Of a stretch of DNA of 64,000 bases, positions 16,723-24,850 are shown in pieces (position 1 is the first letter of the stretch; each line of letters begins with the position of its first letter). The stretch covers positions 839,788-903,787 of the forward strand of contig NZ_LMGU01000001.1 in NCBI RefSeq assembly GCF_001427525.1, in the 5' to 3' direction. Under the pieces are notes generated by a model. The model did not search any database and was not told the origin of the DNA. It worked only from the letters and a program-made list of their open reading frames with translations. The position numbers were made by a program, and so were the translations under genes. The stretch is from Microbacterium sp. Root61 (GTDB taxonomy: Bacteria > Actinomycetota > Actinomycetes > Actinomycetales > Microbacteriaceae).

Positions 16723-17658
16723 TCATCCGATTCCGAGCCGAAGCATGAACACGCCCGGAAAGACTGCGAACAGGATGCTGAGCGGGAGGATCAAGAACAC
16801 CAACGGCACCAGCATCAAGATCTCTTTGCGCCCGGACTGTTCGATGAGACCGCGCTTGGCGTCCTCCCGGGCGTCGACGGCCTGCGCCTGCAGCACCTGC
16901 GCGAGCGGGGCGCCCCGATCGATCGCGGCCACGAGGTGGTCGACGCTGCGCGACAGGGCGGGAATCTGCAGCTTGTCGGCGAACCGCGACAGCGACTCCG
17001 CGAGGGGTGACCCGGTGCCGACCGCCAGCACCACGGCACGCAGTTCGCTCGTCAGGTCCCCCGCGGCGACCTCGCCAACGCGGCGCAGCGAGTCGAGCAG
17101 GCCCTCACCCGCCGACAGGCACAGCGCGAGGAACTCGAGGACGGTCGGCAGCTCTTCCTCCATCCGGGCAACACGTGCCCGCGCGGCCCGCGTCAGGCGC
17201 ACATCGGCGAGGACGGCTCCGGCGACACCGAGCATCGGGGGGACGAGCGCCGCGCCCGGCGTGAACGCGCCCAGCAGCGCACCGATGACGACGAGGATGC
17301 CGCCGATCAGCACGCCGCCCACGGCCCACGCCAGCTGGCGCCCACGGAAGGCGGCGACGTCCTGCGACCAGCACGCCTGGCGCAGGCGCCGCTCGATGGT
17401 CTGCGATCCCCCGATCAGGGCGCTGAAGCGCTGCTGCGCACTCCGCCACAGCCCGTCGAACGCGAAGGCCGAGTCGGCGAGCGCCCATGCGGTCGTGCCC
17501 CGCGGATCGGTGACGTCGCGGATGTACGGGGCGATCCGACGCGACAGGCTCGGCGCACCCCAGCGCGGCGCGCGCGAGACGAGCAGTGCGATGCCGACGC
17601 CCAGTGCTCCGCCGAGCACGACGGACATGGCGAGCTGGCTGAGCGCGAGCCCCGTCAT
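16723..17658 (-). CDS. tadC: Tad pilus inner-membrane platform protein TadC
   Basis: A 311-aa type II secretion F-family protein from ATG 17658. It has hydrophobic segments at the N-terminus (LSQLAMSVVLGGALGVGIAL), centre (WAVGGVLIGGILVVIGALLG) and C-terminus (LMLVPLVFLILPLSILFAVF), with the T2SSF domain in between (RMEEELPTVLEFLALCLSAG). It forms the membrane platform with TadB. Its start overlaps the tadB stop by 4 bp. Confidence 0.9.
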   Translation of the reverse strand: MTGLALSQLAMSVVLGGALGVGIALLVSRAPRWGAPSLSRRIAPYIRDVTDPRGTTAWALADSAFAFDGLWRSAQQRFSALIGGSQTIERRLRQACWSQDVAAFRGRQLAWAVGGVLIGGILVVIGALLGAFTPGAALVPPMLGVAGAVLADVRLTRAARARVARMEEELPTVLEFLALCLSAGEGLLDSLRRVGEVAAGDLTSELRAVVLAVGTGSPLAESLSRFADKLQIPALSRSVDHLVAAIDRGAPLAQVLQAQAVDAREDAKRGLIEQSGRKEILMLVPLVFLILPLSILFAVFPGVFMLRLGIG

Positions 17659-18512
17659 CCGAACCACCGCCGAGGCTCCGGCAGCCGCCCGATCCGCATC
17701 ATGATCCGATAGGCGACGAAGGAGACCACCGCCCCGACGAGGATCAGGGCAACACCTTCGGGACTGCCGTAGGCGTGCGCGCCCTCGGGCCGCATCGCCA
17801 GCATGGCGAGGATCACCCACGGTGCCACCACGCCGAGCACCGCGGCCCCGCGGATCCACGACTGCCGCGCCTCCACCTCGGCGCGCAGCGCGGCATCGGC
17901 GCGCACCGAGCCGGAGAGCGCCCGCAGCACGGAAGTCAGCTCGGTGCCGCCCACCTGGCGCGCCATCCGCAGCGTCTCGATGATGCGATCGGCGATCGGG
18001 TCGGCGAGCATCGACTTCAGACGCAGCGCACTGGAGTCGAAATGCCCGGATGCCGCGAGATCGCGGGCGAACTGCGCGAACGACGGGCGCAGCACCGCCG
18101 GTGCGGACTCCGCAAGGCTCGCGACCGCATCCGGCAGTGCCATCCCCGCACGCACGGACGCGATCAGCAGATCGCAGACGTCCGGCCACAATCCGCGGCG
18201 GGCTTTCCGGAGCCGGGCTGCGCGCGCACGCAGCCACATCGCCGGAAGGCACGCCCCCGCGACACCGGCCATCGCGGCCACGACCGGCAGCGGCACCAGG
18301 AGCCAGGCCACCGCTGCCGCGAGCAACGCAGCCCCCAGGCTCGCGACCCCCAGTCCCCTGGCCGGCACGTGCCCGAGTCCCGCTGCGGCGAGGAGTCGGG
18401 CGAGGTGGCCCGGCGCTTCCGGCGACGTGGTGCGCGCCCGCGTCGGCCATACCCAGGGCGAGATCGTCAGCAACAACCCTGCGGCCAAGACCACTCCCCA
18501 GACGAAGATCAC
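17655..18512 (-). CDS. tadB: Tad pilus inner-membrane platform protein TadB
   Basis: A 285-aa T2SSF-family protein with GTG start 18512 overlapping the tadA stop (GTGA). Membrane helices lie at both ends, and the cytoplasmic T2SSF core reads WPDVCDLLIASVRAGMALPD and RMARQVGGTELTSVLRALSG. It pairs with TadC. It remains intact, but its upstream partner tadA is split, so it is now separated from the native operon promoter by the inserted element. Confidence 0.9.
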   Translation of the reverse strand: MIFVWGVVLAAGLLLTISPWVWPTRARTTSPEAPGHLARLLAAAGLGHVPARGLGVASLGAALLAAAVAWLLVPLPVVAAMAGVAGACLPAMWLRARAARLRKARRGLWPDVCDLLIASVRAGMALPDAVASLAESAPAVLRPSFAQFARDLAASGHFDSSALRLKSMLADPIADRIIETLRMARQVGGTELTSVLRALSGSVRADAALRAEVEARQSWIRGAAVLGVVAPWVILAMLAMRPEGAHAYGSPEGVALILVGAVVSFVAYRIMMRIGRLPEPRRWFG

Positions 18513-18769
18513 GTGGCACCCCAGGCGTACAGGGTCTCTGCGTCGACGGCGCCCTCCACGACGCGACCGGTCGGACGCACGACTTCCACGACCCCGCGGC
18601 GGCCCGACGCATCCCGCGCGCAGTGCACCACGAGGTCGACGGATGCCGCGACCGCCGGCAGCACGAATCCACTGTCGATGTTGCGTCCGGCTAGGAGCGG
18701 CAGAGCGGCGAGCTTCGCCAGTGCCTCCTTTGCCGAGTTCGCGTGAATCGTCGCCGCCCCGGGGACACC
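18509..18769 (-). pseudogene. tadA: tadA 3' fragment (pilus ATPase C-terminus), cut off by the inserted element
   Basis: Reading the minus strand from the left junction gives GVPGAATIHANSAKEALAKL and continues for 86 codons to a TGA overlapping tadB. The ATIHANS motif belongs to the C-terminal half of TadA/CpaF secretion ATPases. It has no start codon of its own in this fragment. Joined to the fragment at 25014-25906 it restores an uninterrupted frame of about 384 codons (ALNTG-VPG-AATIHANS). Confidence 0.92.
18765..18769. other. attL core of the element
   Basis: ACACC (GGTGT on the tadA strand) is present at both junctions. To the left, the tadA frame is intact; to the right, the sequence becomes foreign 19 bp before the integrase start. 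Short shared cores are normal for serine integrases. The exact crossover dinucleotide cannot be fixed by eye. Confidence 0.65.
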
Positions 18770-18787
18770 GGAGTTAGCTTTAGACCT

Positions 18788-20272
18788 ATGAACATCGAGA
18801 CTCCGCTCCGAGCCGCTGTCTATCTACGCATCTCCGAGGACAAGAAGGCGGACGGGCTGGCCATCGAACGGCAACGCGGAGACTGTATCGCTCTGGTTGA
18901 GCAAAAGGGGTGGAGCCTCACACGCATCTACTCCGACACGGTATCCGCCTACCTCCGTGACGTGAAGCGCCCCGAGTACGAGCAGATGCGGTCTGACTTC
19001 GAGGCGGGACGCTTCGATGCAATCGCCGTCTACGACCTCGACAGGCTCACCCGACAGCCCCGGGAGCTTGAGGATTGGATCGACATTGCGAAGCGTGAAG
19101 GGCTCCGCATCGTTACAGCCAACGGAGAGGCGGATCTTGGCACCGACGGCGGGCAGATGTACGCCCGCATCAAGGCCGCCGTTGCTACCGCCGAGATTGA
19201 TCGCAAGTCAGCGCGCCAAAAGCGGAAGAACCAAGAACTGATCGATGCGGGCAAGCCGATCCTGGGCAATCGTCCGTTCGGCTTCGAGCTTGATCGCCTC
19301 ACCATTAGAGAGCCCGAGGCGCAGATGATCCGGGGTGCCGTGGTTGACGTGATCAACGGAGCATCAATCGGAGAGATTGTGCGTCGCTGGAATGACTCGG
19401 GCGTTCGCCCCACATCGAAGGCGAAGGACGGCGAGCCCGCTAAGTGGACTCACCCCGCTGTAAGGCAGATTCTCCGGAGGCAACGCAACGCCGGAATCAT
19501 GACGCATCTGAGCGCCGAGGATCGACGTAAGAACACGGATAGGAAACTGCGGGGGCTCCCCCTCATCGAGTCGCGGGTGATCAGCACGGACGGCCCGCAG
19601 ATCATCACCCCGGATCAGCTTGAGCTTGTGACTGCGGTGATCGATTCCCGGGCAACCTCGCGCGGCGTGAAGCCACAGCGCCATTTCCTCACCGGAGCGG
19701 CTGAGTGTGTCTGCGGGGCACTCATGAAGACGTTCCACGGTTCCGGGCGCATGGCTGGACGGGTCTACTACCGTTGCGGGGCTCCCTACCCCCGCGTTGA
19801 GGGCAGCACACACGCAGCCGTCCCGACAGAGGGAGCCGAGCGTCTGGTGATTGGGAAGCTCTATGGGCTTGTGTCGGGCGGGTGGATCGACCCGACTCCC
19901 GAAGGGCGCACTGATACAGCCGCACTCCGCTCCGTAATCGCCGATAACGCCGCTGAGCGCTCCCGGCTATCCGGTCTGCTCGCTACCCGAGGTCTCGACC
20001 CCACGCCGATTCAGGCGCAACTGTCTGACCTCGCAGACGCAGCGGACAAGCTTGACGCCGAGTTGAAAACGGCCCTTGCCCGAGGACTCGAAGCCGATTG
20101 GGTGCGACTGCTCCGGGAGGAATGGGGCGACTCTGCCGAGAGCTTTGAGCGGTTCCTAGTGTGGTGGGAGGCTCTATCCATCGAGCGCCGCAGAGACTAC
20201 GTGAAACAGACGCTCAGCGTCGTCGTGCACACGGGCAGAGGGCTCGCGCGGGTGAAGGTCAATCCTCGCTGA
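18788..20272 (+). CDS. Large serine recombinase (integrase)
   Basis: A 494-aa protein from ATG 18788. A TAGCTT box at 18775-18780 ends 7 nt upstream, suggesting a leaderless transcript whose promoter overlaps attL. The N-terminal resolvase domain (residues 1-~150) includes AAVYLRISEDKKADGLAIER with the nucleophile Ser in the YLRIS motif, and AVYDLDRLTRQPRELEDW. The recombinase domain follows (LGNRPFGFEL, RRWNDSGVRPTS). A zinc-ribbon-like region has CVCGALMKTFHGSG and YYRCG. A C-terminal coiled coil is likely (LSDLADAADKLDAELKTALA). It should integrate and excise the element at the tadA site. Confidence 0.95.
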   Translation: MNIETPLRAAVYLRISEDKKADGLAIERQRGDCIALVEQKGWSLTRIYSDTVSAYLRDVKRPEYEQMRSDFEAGRFDAIAVYDLDRLTRQPRELEDWIDIAKREGLRIVTANGEADLGTDGGQMYARIKAAVATAEIDRKSARQKRKNQELIDAGKPILGNRPFGFELDRLTIREPEAQMIRGAVVDVINGASIGEIVRRWNDSGVRPTSKAKDGEPAKWTHPAVRQILRRQRNAGIMTHLSAEDRRKNTDRKLRGLPLIESRVISTDGPQIITPDQLELVTAVIDSRATSRGVKPQRHFLTGAAECVCGALMKTFHGSGRMAGRVYYRCGAPYPRVEGSTHAAVPTEGAERLVIGKLYGLVSGGWIDPTPEGRTDTAALRSVIADNAAERSRLSGLLATRGLDPTPIQAQLSDLADAADKLDAELKTALARGLEADWVRLLREEWGDSAESFERFLVWWEALSIERRRDYVKQTLSVVVHTGRGLARVKVNPR

Positions 20273-20298
20273 CAGTGCCGCACCGTTCACACTCTGCA

Positions 20299-20415
20299 AT
20301 TTCGTTGCACCGAAATGCTGGCAATTTCGAGCCTTCCGACTTGACATTTCAAAAGGCGAAATCGCTTAAGAGAGTAGGGAAGGCGACACCTACAGGTGTA
20401 TACCAGGATGTCAAG
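20299..20415. repeat. Repeat-rich noncoding control region (candidate origin/operator region)
   Basis: In the 315-bp gap after the integrase, ATTTCG or its complement CGAAAT occurs four times (20299, 20311, 20324, 20357), two of them within the word GCAATTTCG. A consensus-like TTGACA is at 20341, and CTTGACAT (20340-20347) is inverted as ATGTCAAG at 20408-20415. The stretch is visibly AT-richer than the chromosome. Next to a primase-polymerase gene such a region is a reasonable replication origin or repressor-binding region; this is inference. Confidence 0.5.
20386..20399. promoter_or_regulatory. 14-bp palindrome ACACCTACAGGTGT
   Basis: Perfect 6-bp arms (ACACCT/AGGTGT) around a 2-bp centre, between the TTGACA box and the ncRNA promoter. 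It is a probable binding site for a dimeric regulator. No repressor gene is evident in the element. Confidence 0.55.
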
Positions 20416-20440
20416 AAAACCCTTCTGACCTGGGATTCAT

Positions 20441-20470
20441 TTAGACTCGGGTTTCATCCTGTGGGATAAT
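20441..20470 (+). promoter_or_regulatory. Sigma-70-type promoter upstream of the short RNA
   Basis: TTAGAC (20441-20446), 18-bp spacer, GATAAT (20465-20470). The -10 is close to consensus and unusual in this GC-rich sequence. It points into the structured RNA and the leader ORF. Confidence 0.6.
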
Positions 20471-20476
20471 GGAACC

Positions 20477-20577
20477 GAGAACAACCGCAACGGATACGCA
20501 GCCAACCCACCCCACAGATTTCAGATTCCACCCCCGTCAGGTTCCGTTTGCGGTTCTCACCCTGACGGGGGTTTTCT
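20477..20577 (+). ncRNA. Putative short structured RNA / attenuator leader upstream of the replication gene
   Basis: About 100 nt between a promoter and a strong terminator contain no good ORF. The 5' end (GAGAACAACCGCAACGGA, 20477-20494) is nearly complementary to the terminator loop (TTCCGTTTGCGGTTCTCAC, 20542-20560), so a pseudoknot or alternative fold is possible. Nine loop bases (CGGTTCTCA, 20551-20559) are also perfectly complementary to TGAGAACCG at 20589-20597, which begins inside the start codon of the next ORF. This layout suggests a regulator of readthrough or translation of the replication genes. Not matched to any known RNA family by eye. Confidence 0.5.
20531..20577 (+). terminator. 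Rho-independent terminator ending the short RNA
   Basis: A perfect 11-bp stem CCCCCGTCAGG/CCTGACGGGGG with a 19-nt loop, followed by TTTTCT. It is the best intrinsic terminator in the window and lies only 11-17 nt before the downstream ORF, so transcription of the replication gene needs readthrough or another promoter. Confidence 0.85.
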
Positions 20578-20587
20578 GTATCTGGGA

Positions 20588-20782
20588 ATGAGAACCGTGA
20601 TGGATACCCATCGACTAGCAAGCCCCGCACCGGGGGCATATCCGGTAGCAACCCATCTTCGAGGCGTAGGCGTTCTACTAGCAGCGCTCAACCGCATCGA
20701 GGCGAATATGGACAATCTCGAACGCGCACGCGCGCAGCGAGATGCACACTCCGAAGGATTCGGCGGTGCCGACTGTGGTTGA
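20588..20782 (+). CDS. Small leader ORF overlapping the primase-polymerase start
   Basis: A 64-codon frame, MRTVMDTHRLASPAPGAY onward, with a probable helical second half (VGVLLAALNRIEANMDNLER). Its stop at 20782 lies 17 nt inside the next gene if that starts at GTG 20766, the arrangement expected for translational coupling. No strong ribosome-binding site is visible. The first codons overlap the 9-nt complementarity to the upstream RNA loop. No family recognised; could be a leader peptide or a small DNA-binding/structural protein. Confidence 0.45.
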   Translation: MRTVMDTHRLASPAPGAYPVATHLRGVGVLLAALNRIEANMDNLERARAQRDAHSEGFGGADCG

Positions 20783-23219
20783 ACTGTCGAGCATCCTCCC
20801 CGAGGAACTGAACTACCCGCTTCCCTACCTCCCTTACCGTGACGCCTGGGAACATTACGCAGATGCTGGGCTCTGCCCTGTCCCTGTCAATGCCGAGCCC
20901 CCCGCAGGCTTTCAGAAGTGGAGCCGCGCGAAGGCCGAGCGATGGGCCGGAGACGGCGACCGCTGGGCCTACGCACGCACCGCTCTATTCGTCCCTGACG
21001 GATTCGTCGTACTCGATGACGACTACGCCAACCCAGTGCGCGACCTCGAAACCGCGCTGGGGACTCGCGGCGCAACGCTGTACAGCACAAGTCGCGGCGC
21101 GGGAGCCCCACGCCGGAAGAGTCTCTACCGTGTGCCGTCCGGCTCGCGCTTCGGCGGGGACTACCGCACAGCGACCGGGGACCGGGCCGGAGACATCGTC
21201 GACCAGCATCACCGCTTCATGTTCGTAGCTCCGACGATCAACGGGCGGACGGGCGAACTAGAGCAGTGGTACTCCCCCGAGGATGCTCCCCTAGAGCGTT
21301 TCCCGACCGCGCAGGACATCGCCGAGATGGTGGCCGAGCTTCCCGAACCCTGGGTCGAGTACCTGAGCAGCAATGCGCGCGCTAGCAGCGCTGAGCGCCC
21401 GTACGACGGCCCTACGCGCTTCGAGAGTGGCGAGCTATCCCCGCGCGTTCTCGCAGTCTCAGAGCGTCACCCGGACACGTCTCGCCACCCCGACGCGAAC
21501 GCGGCGCTCATGTCTCTGGCATGGGTCGCGGTGCGCTTCCCGGAGTCGGAAGGCATCGAGACCCTACGGGCGCAGATTTCTAACGCGTACATCATGCGCA
21601 CGGACACCCGGACGTCGGTAGCCGAGCGTCAAGCGCGCATGGATCGAGCATGGTCAAGCGCGCTTGGAACGCAGGCCGCGAAGCACACCGACGAATGGGC
21701 GGAGCTAGAAGACGAGTTCGGGGCTGTGTCTGTCGACTGGTATCGCAAGCACACGGCCACGACTCCCGTCTCCGACCTAGCACGGCTCGAAGCGCTCACT
21801 CCCGAGCAAGCCGAAGCCGAGTTTGGATGGGACTGGGAGAGCCGTCTACCTCAGGCGCAGATGCGTGCGGAAGCCATAGAGCGCGCTCAAGATGCTCAGC
21901 AAGCCCACCCCAGTGCGGCGTTTGGAATTCCGGCTCCCGAGTGTGCCAGTTGGGCTCCGCGTGATCTGTCTGACGTTATGGCAGATGATTACGAGCCGCC
22001 CAAGCCGACCGTGTTTCGCCGAACTGACGGTATGGGACTGTTCTACCCCGGAACGGTGAATGAGTTCCACGCGGTGGGCGGCACGGGCAAGACCCTTGCC
22101 GCGCTTGCTGTGTGCGCCGAAGCTCTCCGGGATGGTCAGACCGTGCTTTACGTCGACTACGAAGAGCACCCCGGACGCATCGTGCAGCGACTCCGTAATT
22201 ACGGCATCCCGGATGACGTGATCCGCTCGCGCTTCCTCTACGTCAAGCCAACCGAGATGCCAACCTCGGAAGCACTGGAATCACTCATGCAGCGCTCGCC
22301 CTCGGTGGTCATCATCGACACGTTCGCAGAGTCGTTCAACAACCTGACCGGAGGGGACAGCCACCGCACGGATGATGTCACAGCATGGTTCAAGCTCCCC
22401 CGTCACTTTGCGGACGCAGGAGCGTGCGTAATCGTCACGGACCACATCCCGAAGGATGCGCAGAACAAGCTCATGCCCATCGGCTCCCAGGCGAAGCACT
22501 CTGGTTACAAGGGCGCGATCTACTATCTCGATGCGCCGACCGGTAGTGGACTCGTAAAGGATGGGCACGGACGACTCCGTTTCATCCTGGGCAAGGACAA
22601 CGGCGGAGATATCGGAGTCCGTGCAGGCGAGTGCGCAGCAACCTTCTACCTCGACGCAACTGGCGAAGTCTCGACCTGGACGCTACAGGCTCCAGATACC
22701 GGCGCGATCCTCGCAGAAGCAGCCGCAGCGCACACCGCCGAGCGTGAGCGGATCGCACTTGCTCTGACGGACGGCGGCGGATCGCTCCCCTCACGCGCGA
22801 AGCTGTGGGACGCGCTCGGGCTCGGGAAGAACAGCACCCCCGGAGCGCTGGCAGCGCTGACAGACATGATCGAAGACGGCTCCGTGATCGAAGAGGCCGG
22901 AGTCGGAAACGCGAAGAGTCTCCGGCTCATCAGCAACCTAGCTCCGACTCCAGAAGCCGACGCCGAACGTGCGATCTGGGACGGCTTCACAACGCGTCCA
23001 GATGTTGTCCCTACATCCCCGGTACCAGTACCGGGGGATGAGGAGGACATCACATCCGATATCCCTGTATCCCTCGGGACATCCCTCGGGATTTCAAACG
23101 CACCCCGAAGCCCCTTCACCGGAGTCACAGACGCCGAGCTAACCGCTCTGCTCGATGACGACGAAACCACCACAACCGAGCCGGACCCTGAGCCGGACAC
23201 AACCAAGAAAGGAAAGTAA
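20766..23219 (+). CDS. Bifunctional DNA primase/polymerase with RecA-like helicase domain
   Basis: About 817 aa from GTG 20766, preceded by AAGGA 8 nt upstream; an in-frame ATG at 20742 lacks such a site. Residues ~25-190 fit a prim-pol domain (DAGLCPVPVNAEPPAGFQKW, FVVLDDDY with paired acidic residues, then DIVDQHHRFMFVAPTINGRT). Residues ~425-620 form a RepA/AAA_25-type ATPase: Walker A HAVGGTGKT, Walker B SPSVVIIDTFAE, and VIVTDHIPKD. The C-terminal part includes a winged-helix-like stretch (LWDALGLGKNSTPGALAALT) and an acidic Thr/Pro tail. This is a replication initiator plus helicase typical of small mobile elements. Confidence 0.88.
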   Translation: MPTVVELSSILPEELNYPLPYLPYRDAWEHYADAGLCPVPVNAEPPAGFQKWSRAKAERWAGDGDRWAYARTALFVPDGFVVLDDDYANPVRDLETALGTRGATLYSTSRGAGAPRRKSLYRVPSGSRFGGDYRTATGDRAGDIVDQHHRFMFVAPTINGRTGELEQWYSPEDAPLERFPTAQDIAEMVAELPEPWVEYLSSNARASSAERPYDGPTRFESGELSPRVLAVSERHPDTSRHPDANAALMSLAWVAVRFPESEGIETLRAQISNAYIMRTDTRTSVAERQARMDRAWSSALGTQAAKHTDEWAELEDEFGAVSVDWYRKHTATTPVSDLARLEALTPEQAEAEFGWDWESRLPQAQMRAEAIERAQDAQQAHPSAAFGIPAPECASWAPRDLSDVMADDYEPPKPTVFRRTDGMGLFYPGTVNEFHAVGGTGKTLAALAVCAEALRDGQTVLYVDYEEHPGRIVQRLRNYGIPDDVIRSRFLYVKPTEMPTSEALESLMQRSPSVVIIDTFAESFNNLTGGDSHRTDDVTAWFKLPRHFADAGACVIVTDHIPKDAQNKLMPIGSQAKHSGYKGAIYYLDAPTGSGLVKDGHGRLRFILGKDNGGDIGVRAGECAATFYLDATGEVSTWTLQAPDTGAILAEAAAAHTAERERIALALTDGGGSLPSRAKLWDALGLGKNSTPGALAALTDMIEDGSVIEEAGVGNAKSLRLISNLAPTPEADAERAIWDGFTTRPDVVPTSPVPVPGDEEDITSDIPVSLGTSLGISNAPRSPFTGVTDAELTALLDDDETTTTEPDPEPDTTKKGK

Positions 23220-23221
23220 CA

Positions 23222-23695
23222 ATGTCCCCATCCCCTAAAGTGCCCGCCGATCAGCGCGCGGCCTATGACGCAGCAACACCCGAGCCGTTCAAGTACCTCG
23301 ACGCCGCAGCGTGGGAGCTTGTGCAAGAGCAAGACCCCGCTCGAACGATCTTCAACGGCGAAGCACAGGCGAAGCTCATGGAGGATCGCCTTCCCGATGT
23401 GCTCGCACGTGCCGAACACCTGAGCCGATCCGCCCAATCATGGGAGGCAGTCGTGGCACCGAAGCTCGCAGTAGAAGCGGAACTGCGCAGGATCGCCGAA
23501 GAAACCTGCCCCGTATGCCGAGAAGTCAACCCGCCGATCACGCGGCACTTCGGGGAGCACCTACCGAACGGTGAACGGGATGGATCTGGTTGGCTTGCGT
23601 GCCGATCCTGTGCCGAGACGGCCCGGGCGCTATGGAGCGAAGCCCAACGCACCCGAGCCCGCGTTAAGGCTGTCAGCGCCGCCTTGAGTCTGTGA
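23222..23695 (+). CDS. Small protein with two CxxC zinc-binding motifs
   Basis: A 157-aa protein 2 bp after the replication gene, with AAAGGAAAG ahead of its ATG. The second half has CPVCREVNPP and, 30 residues later, CRSCAETARAL, forming a C4 zinc-ribbon-like site around a conserved GEHLPNG segment. The first half is helical and charged. Role unknown; coupling to the replication gene suggests a replication or regulatory accessory protein. A terminator follows. Confidence 0.75.
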   Translation: MSPSPKVPADQRAAYDAATPEPFKYLDAAAWELVQEQDPARTIFNGEAQAKLMEDRLPDVLARAEHLSRSAQSWEAVVAPKLAVEAELRRIAEETCPVCREVNPPITRHFGEHLPNGERDGSGWLACRSCAETARALWSEAQRTRARVKAVSAALSL

Positions 23696-23708
23696 CAGAA
23701 GCCCTCGA

Positions 23709-23744
23709 AGCCCTCTGAGCCGATCACATGTTCAGGGGGCTTTT
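23709..23744 (+). terminator. Terminator after the replication operon
   Basis: AGCCCTCTGA pairs with TTCAGGGGGCT (one bulge), followed by TTTTCTG. Confidence 0.75.
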
Positions 23745-23973
23745 CTGTGCCGGTTCCTGTCTGCCCCGCGCCCTCCGGCGTTTCGAATCGAAGAGACTTC
23801 AAACATTCGGATCATCTCGGCAGCGCACATCTGGCAGGGGCTGAGATTCCCATCGAAGCAGGATCGCTCAACAACGGATTATATCTATTCACCAGAATGT
23901 TTCAGACCCCTGCGGGTGAAAATGGATACTGGGGCGGGGTGCATGCGAACGCCACCAGAAAAAGCCCACCCAC
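23745..23973. other. Intergenic stretch between replication and cargo operons
   Basis: About 230 bp between convergent operons. It is AT-richer than the host DNA and contains a plus-strand open frame (to 24058) running into the antisense of the cargo gene with no start signal. I see no RNA gene or clear repeat in it. Confidence 0.5.
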
Positions 23974-24345
23974 TCAGTCCGAGAGGTTCCCCAAGTCGCT
24001 CAGCACCTCGCTTGCGATCCCGTTCGGATACGGAGAAGCGGCACGTTTCGCGCCCTGATAGAGCGAAGCGAGCAATGTAGCCGCATCGGCATCACTCGAC
24101 GACAACGCCAACAATGTTCCGTCGGAGATTGCGCCGAGGGTGTACAGCTCAAAGATGTAGGGCGCACTACCATCACCGTCGCGTGATCGAATGAAGTACT
24201 GGAACCGTCGCGACTCGGCTTTGTACTCATCCGGCTCGAAGGTGGACGCTTCCCACTCCAACTTGCCAGAGGACGTTTGAGCAGCGAGACCCTTGAGGAT
24301 CGCCTGCGCTTCGTTATCGGACTGCGCGTCCACGTTTCTTCCCAT
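23974..24345 (-). CDS. Uncharacterised soluble cargo protein of the element
   Basis: A 123-aa protein from the start MGRNVDAQSDNEAQAILKGL, chosen as the ATG nearest the end of the upstream gene; the frame is open 17 codons further. It looks soluble and acidic, with the segments SGKLEWEASTFEPDEYKAES, RFQYFIRSRDGDGSAPYIFE and LSSSDADAATLLASLYQGAK. No catalytic motif or family recognised. Its 5' end overlaps the membrane-protein gene by 32 bp, so the two form one unit. Position at the distal end of the element suggests accessory cargo such as defence, exclusion or immunity. Confidence 0.65.
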   Translation of the reverse strand: MGRNVDAQSDNEAQAILKGLAAQTSSGKLEWEASTFEPDEYKAESRRFQYFIRSRDGDGSAPYIFELYTLGAISDGTLLALSSSDADAATLLASLYQGAKRAASPYPNGIASEVLSDLGNLSD

Positions 24346-24850
24346 CCGTAGATTCTCCCGACCGCTGTAGCGCGGCCAGCACCTCACCAGTTTCACGACT
24401 CGCGGTCTGAATCTTCACCTGCACCGGGCGAACCAGAGCACGCACGTCGGGCTTCTCAACGTCGTACAGGGTTGCTTTCAATTCTCCCGCCGCTTTCGCC
24501 GCTGCGGCCAGCGCCTTCGTCACCTTGTGGTCTTTGAGGGCTGCATCGGACTTGAGAGCTCCGACCATCGAAGTCACACGACGGCTGTATGAAACCAGGG
24601 CCATCGATACGTCGTCCCGCTCCCCAACGCGTGCGGCTCTATCGACTGCGTCTTCTAGCGCGTGAACCTCAGGCAACATCACGAGAAGATCGTTGTGCAA
24701 GAGCCGCCTTTGTAGTGCCTTGTTGGAGGCCACCGTGGCGTTCGCCGTGCGGACTAGCTGCCAGAACGCGAGGCCGAATCCAAGAATTGCGACTATCAGT
24801 TGCCACATGCCGAAGTGGTCGCTGGGCGTCCAGTTGGCGGCGAAGGTCAC
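24314..24850 (-). CDS. Single-pass membrane protein, cargo of the element
   Basis: A 178-aa protein with GTG start 24850; a TAGGCT box (24857-24862) ends 6 nt upstream, so the transcript is probably leaderless. One N-terminal membrane helix (MWQLIVAILGFGLAFWQLV) is followed by a long charged helical cytoplasmic region (KALQRRLLHNDLLVMLPEVH, KVTKALAAAAKAAGELKATL) and a basic tail. It resembles the small helical membrane proteins of unknown role found in mobile elements. Partner of the overlapping soluble gene. Function unknown. Confidence 0.7.
   Translation of the reverse strand: MTFAANWTPSDHFGMWQLIVAILGFGLAFWQLVRTANATVASNKALQRRLLHNDLLVMLPEVHALEDAVDRAARVGERDDVSMALVSYSRRVTSMVGALKSDAALKDHKVTKALAAAAKAAGELKATLYDVEKPDVRALVRPVQVKIQTASRETGEVLAALQRSGESTDGKKRGRAVR

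Noticed and set aside
18743..18787. Earlier start of the serine integrase at 18743
   Set aside because: This start lies within the host tadA side of the junction and would change with integration; ATG 18788 has a TAGCTT box at the right distance.
23747..24058. 103-codon plus-strand frame after the replication operon of the element
   Set aside because: It begins at an intrinsic terminator, lacks a ribosome-binding site and runs into the antisense of the cargo gene.
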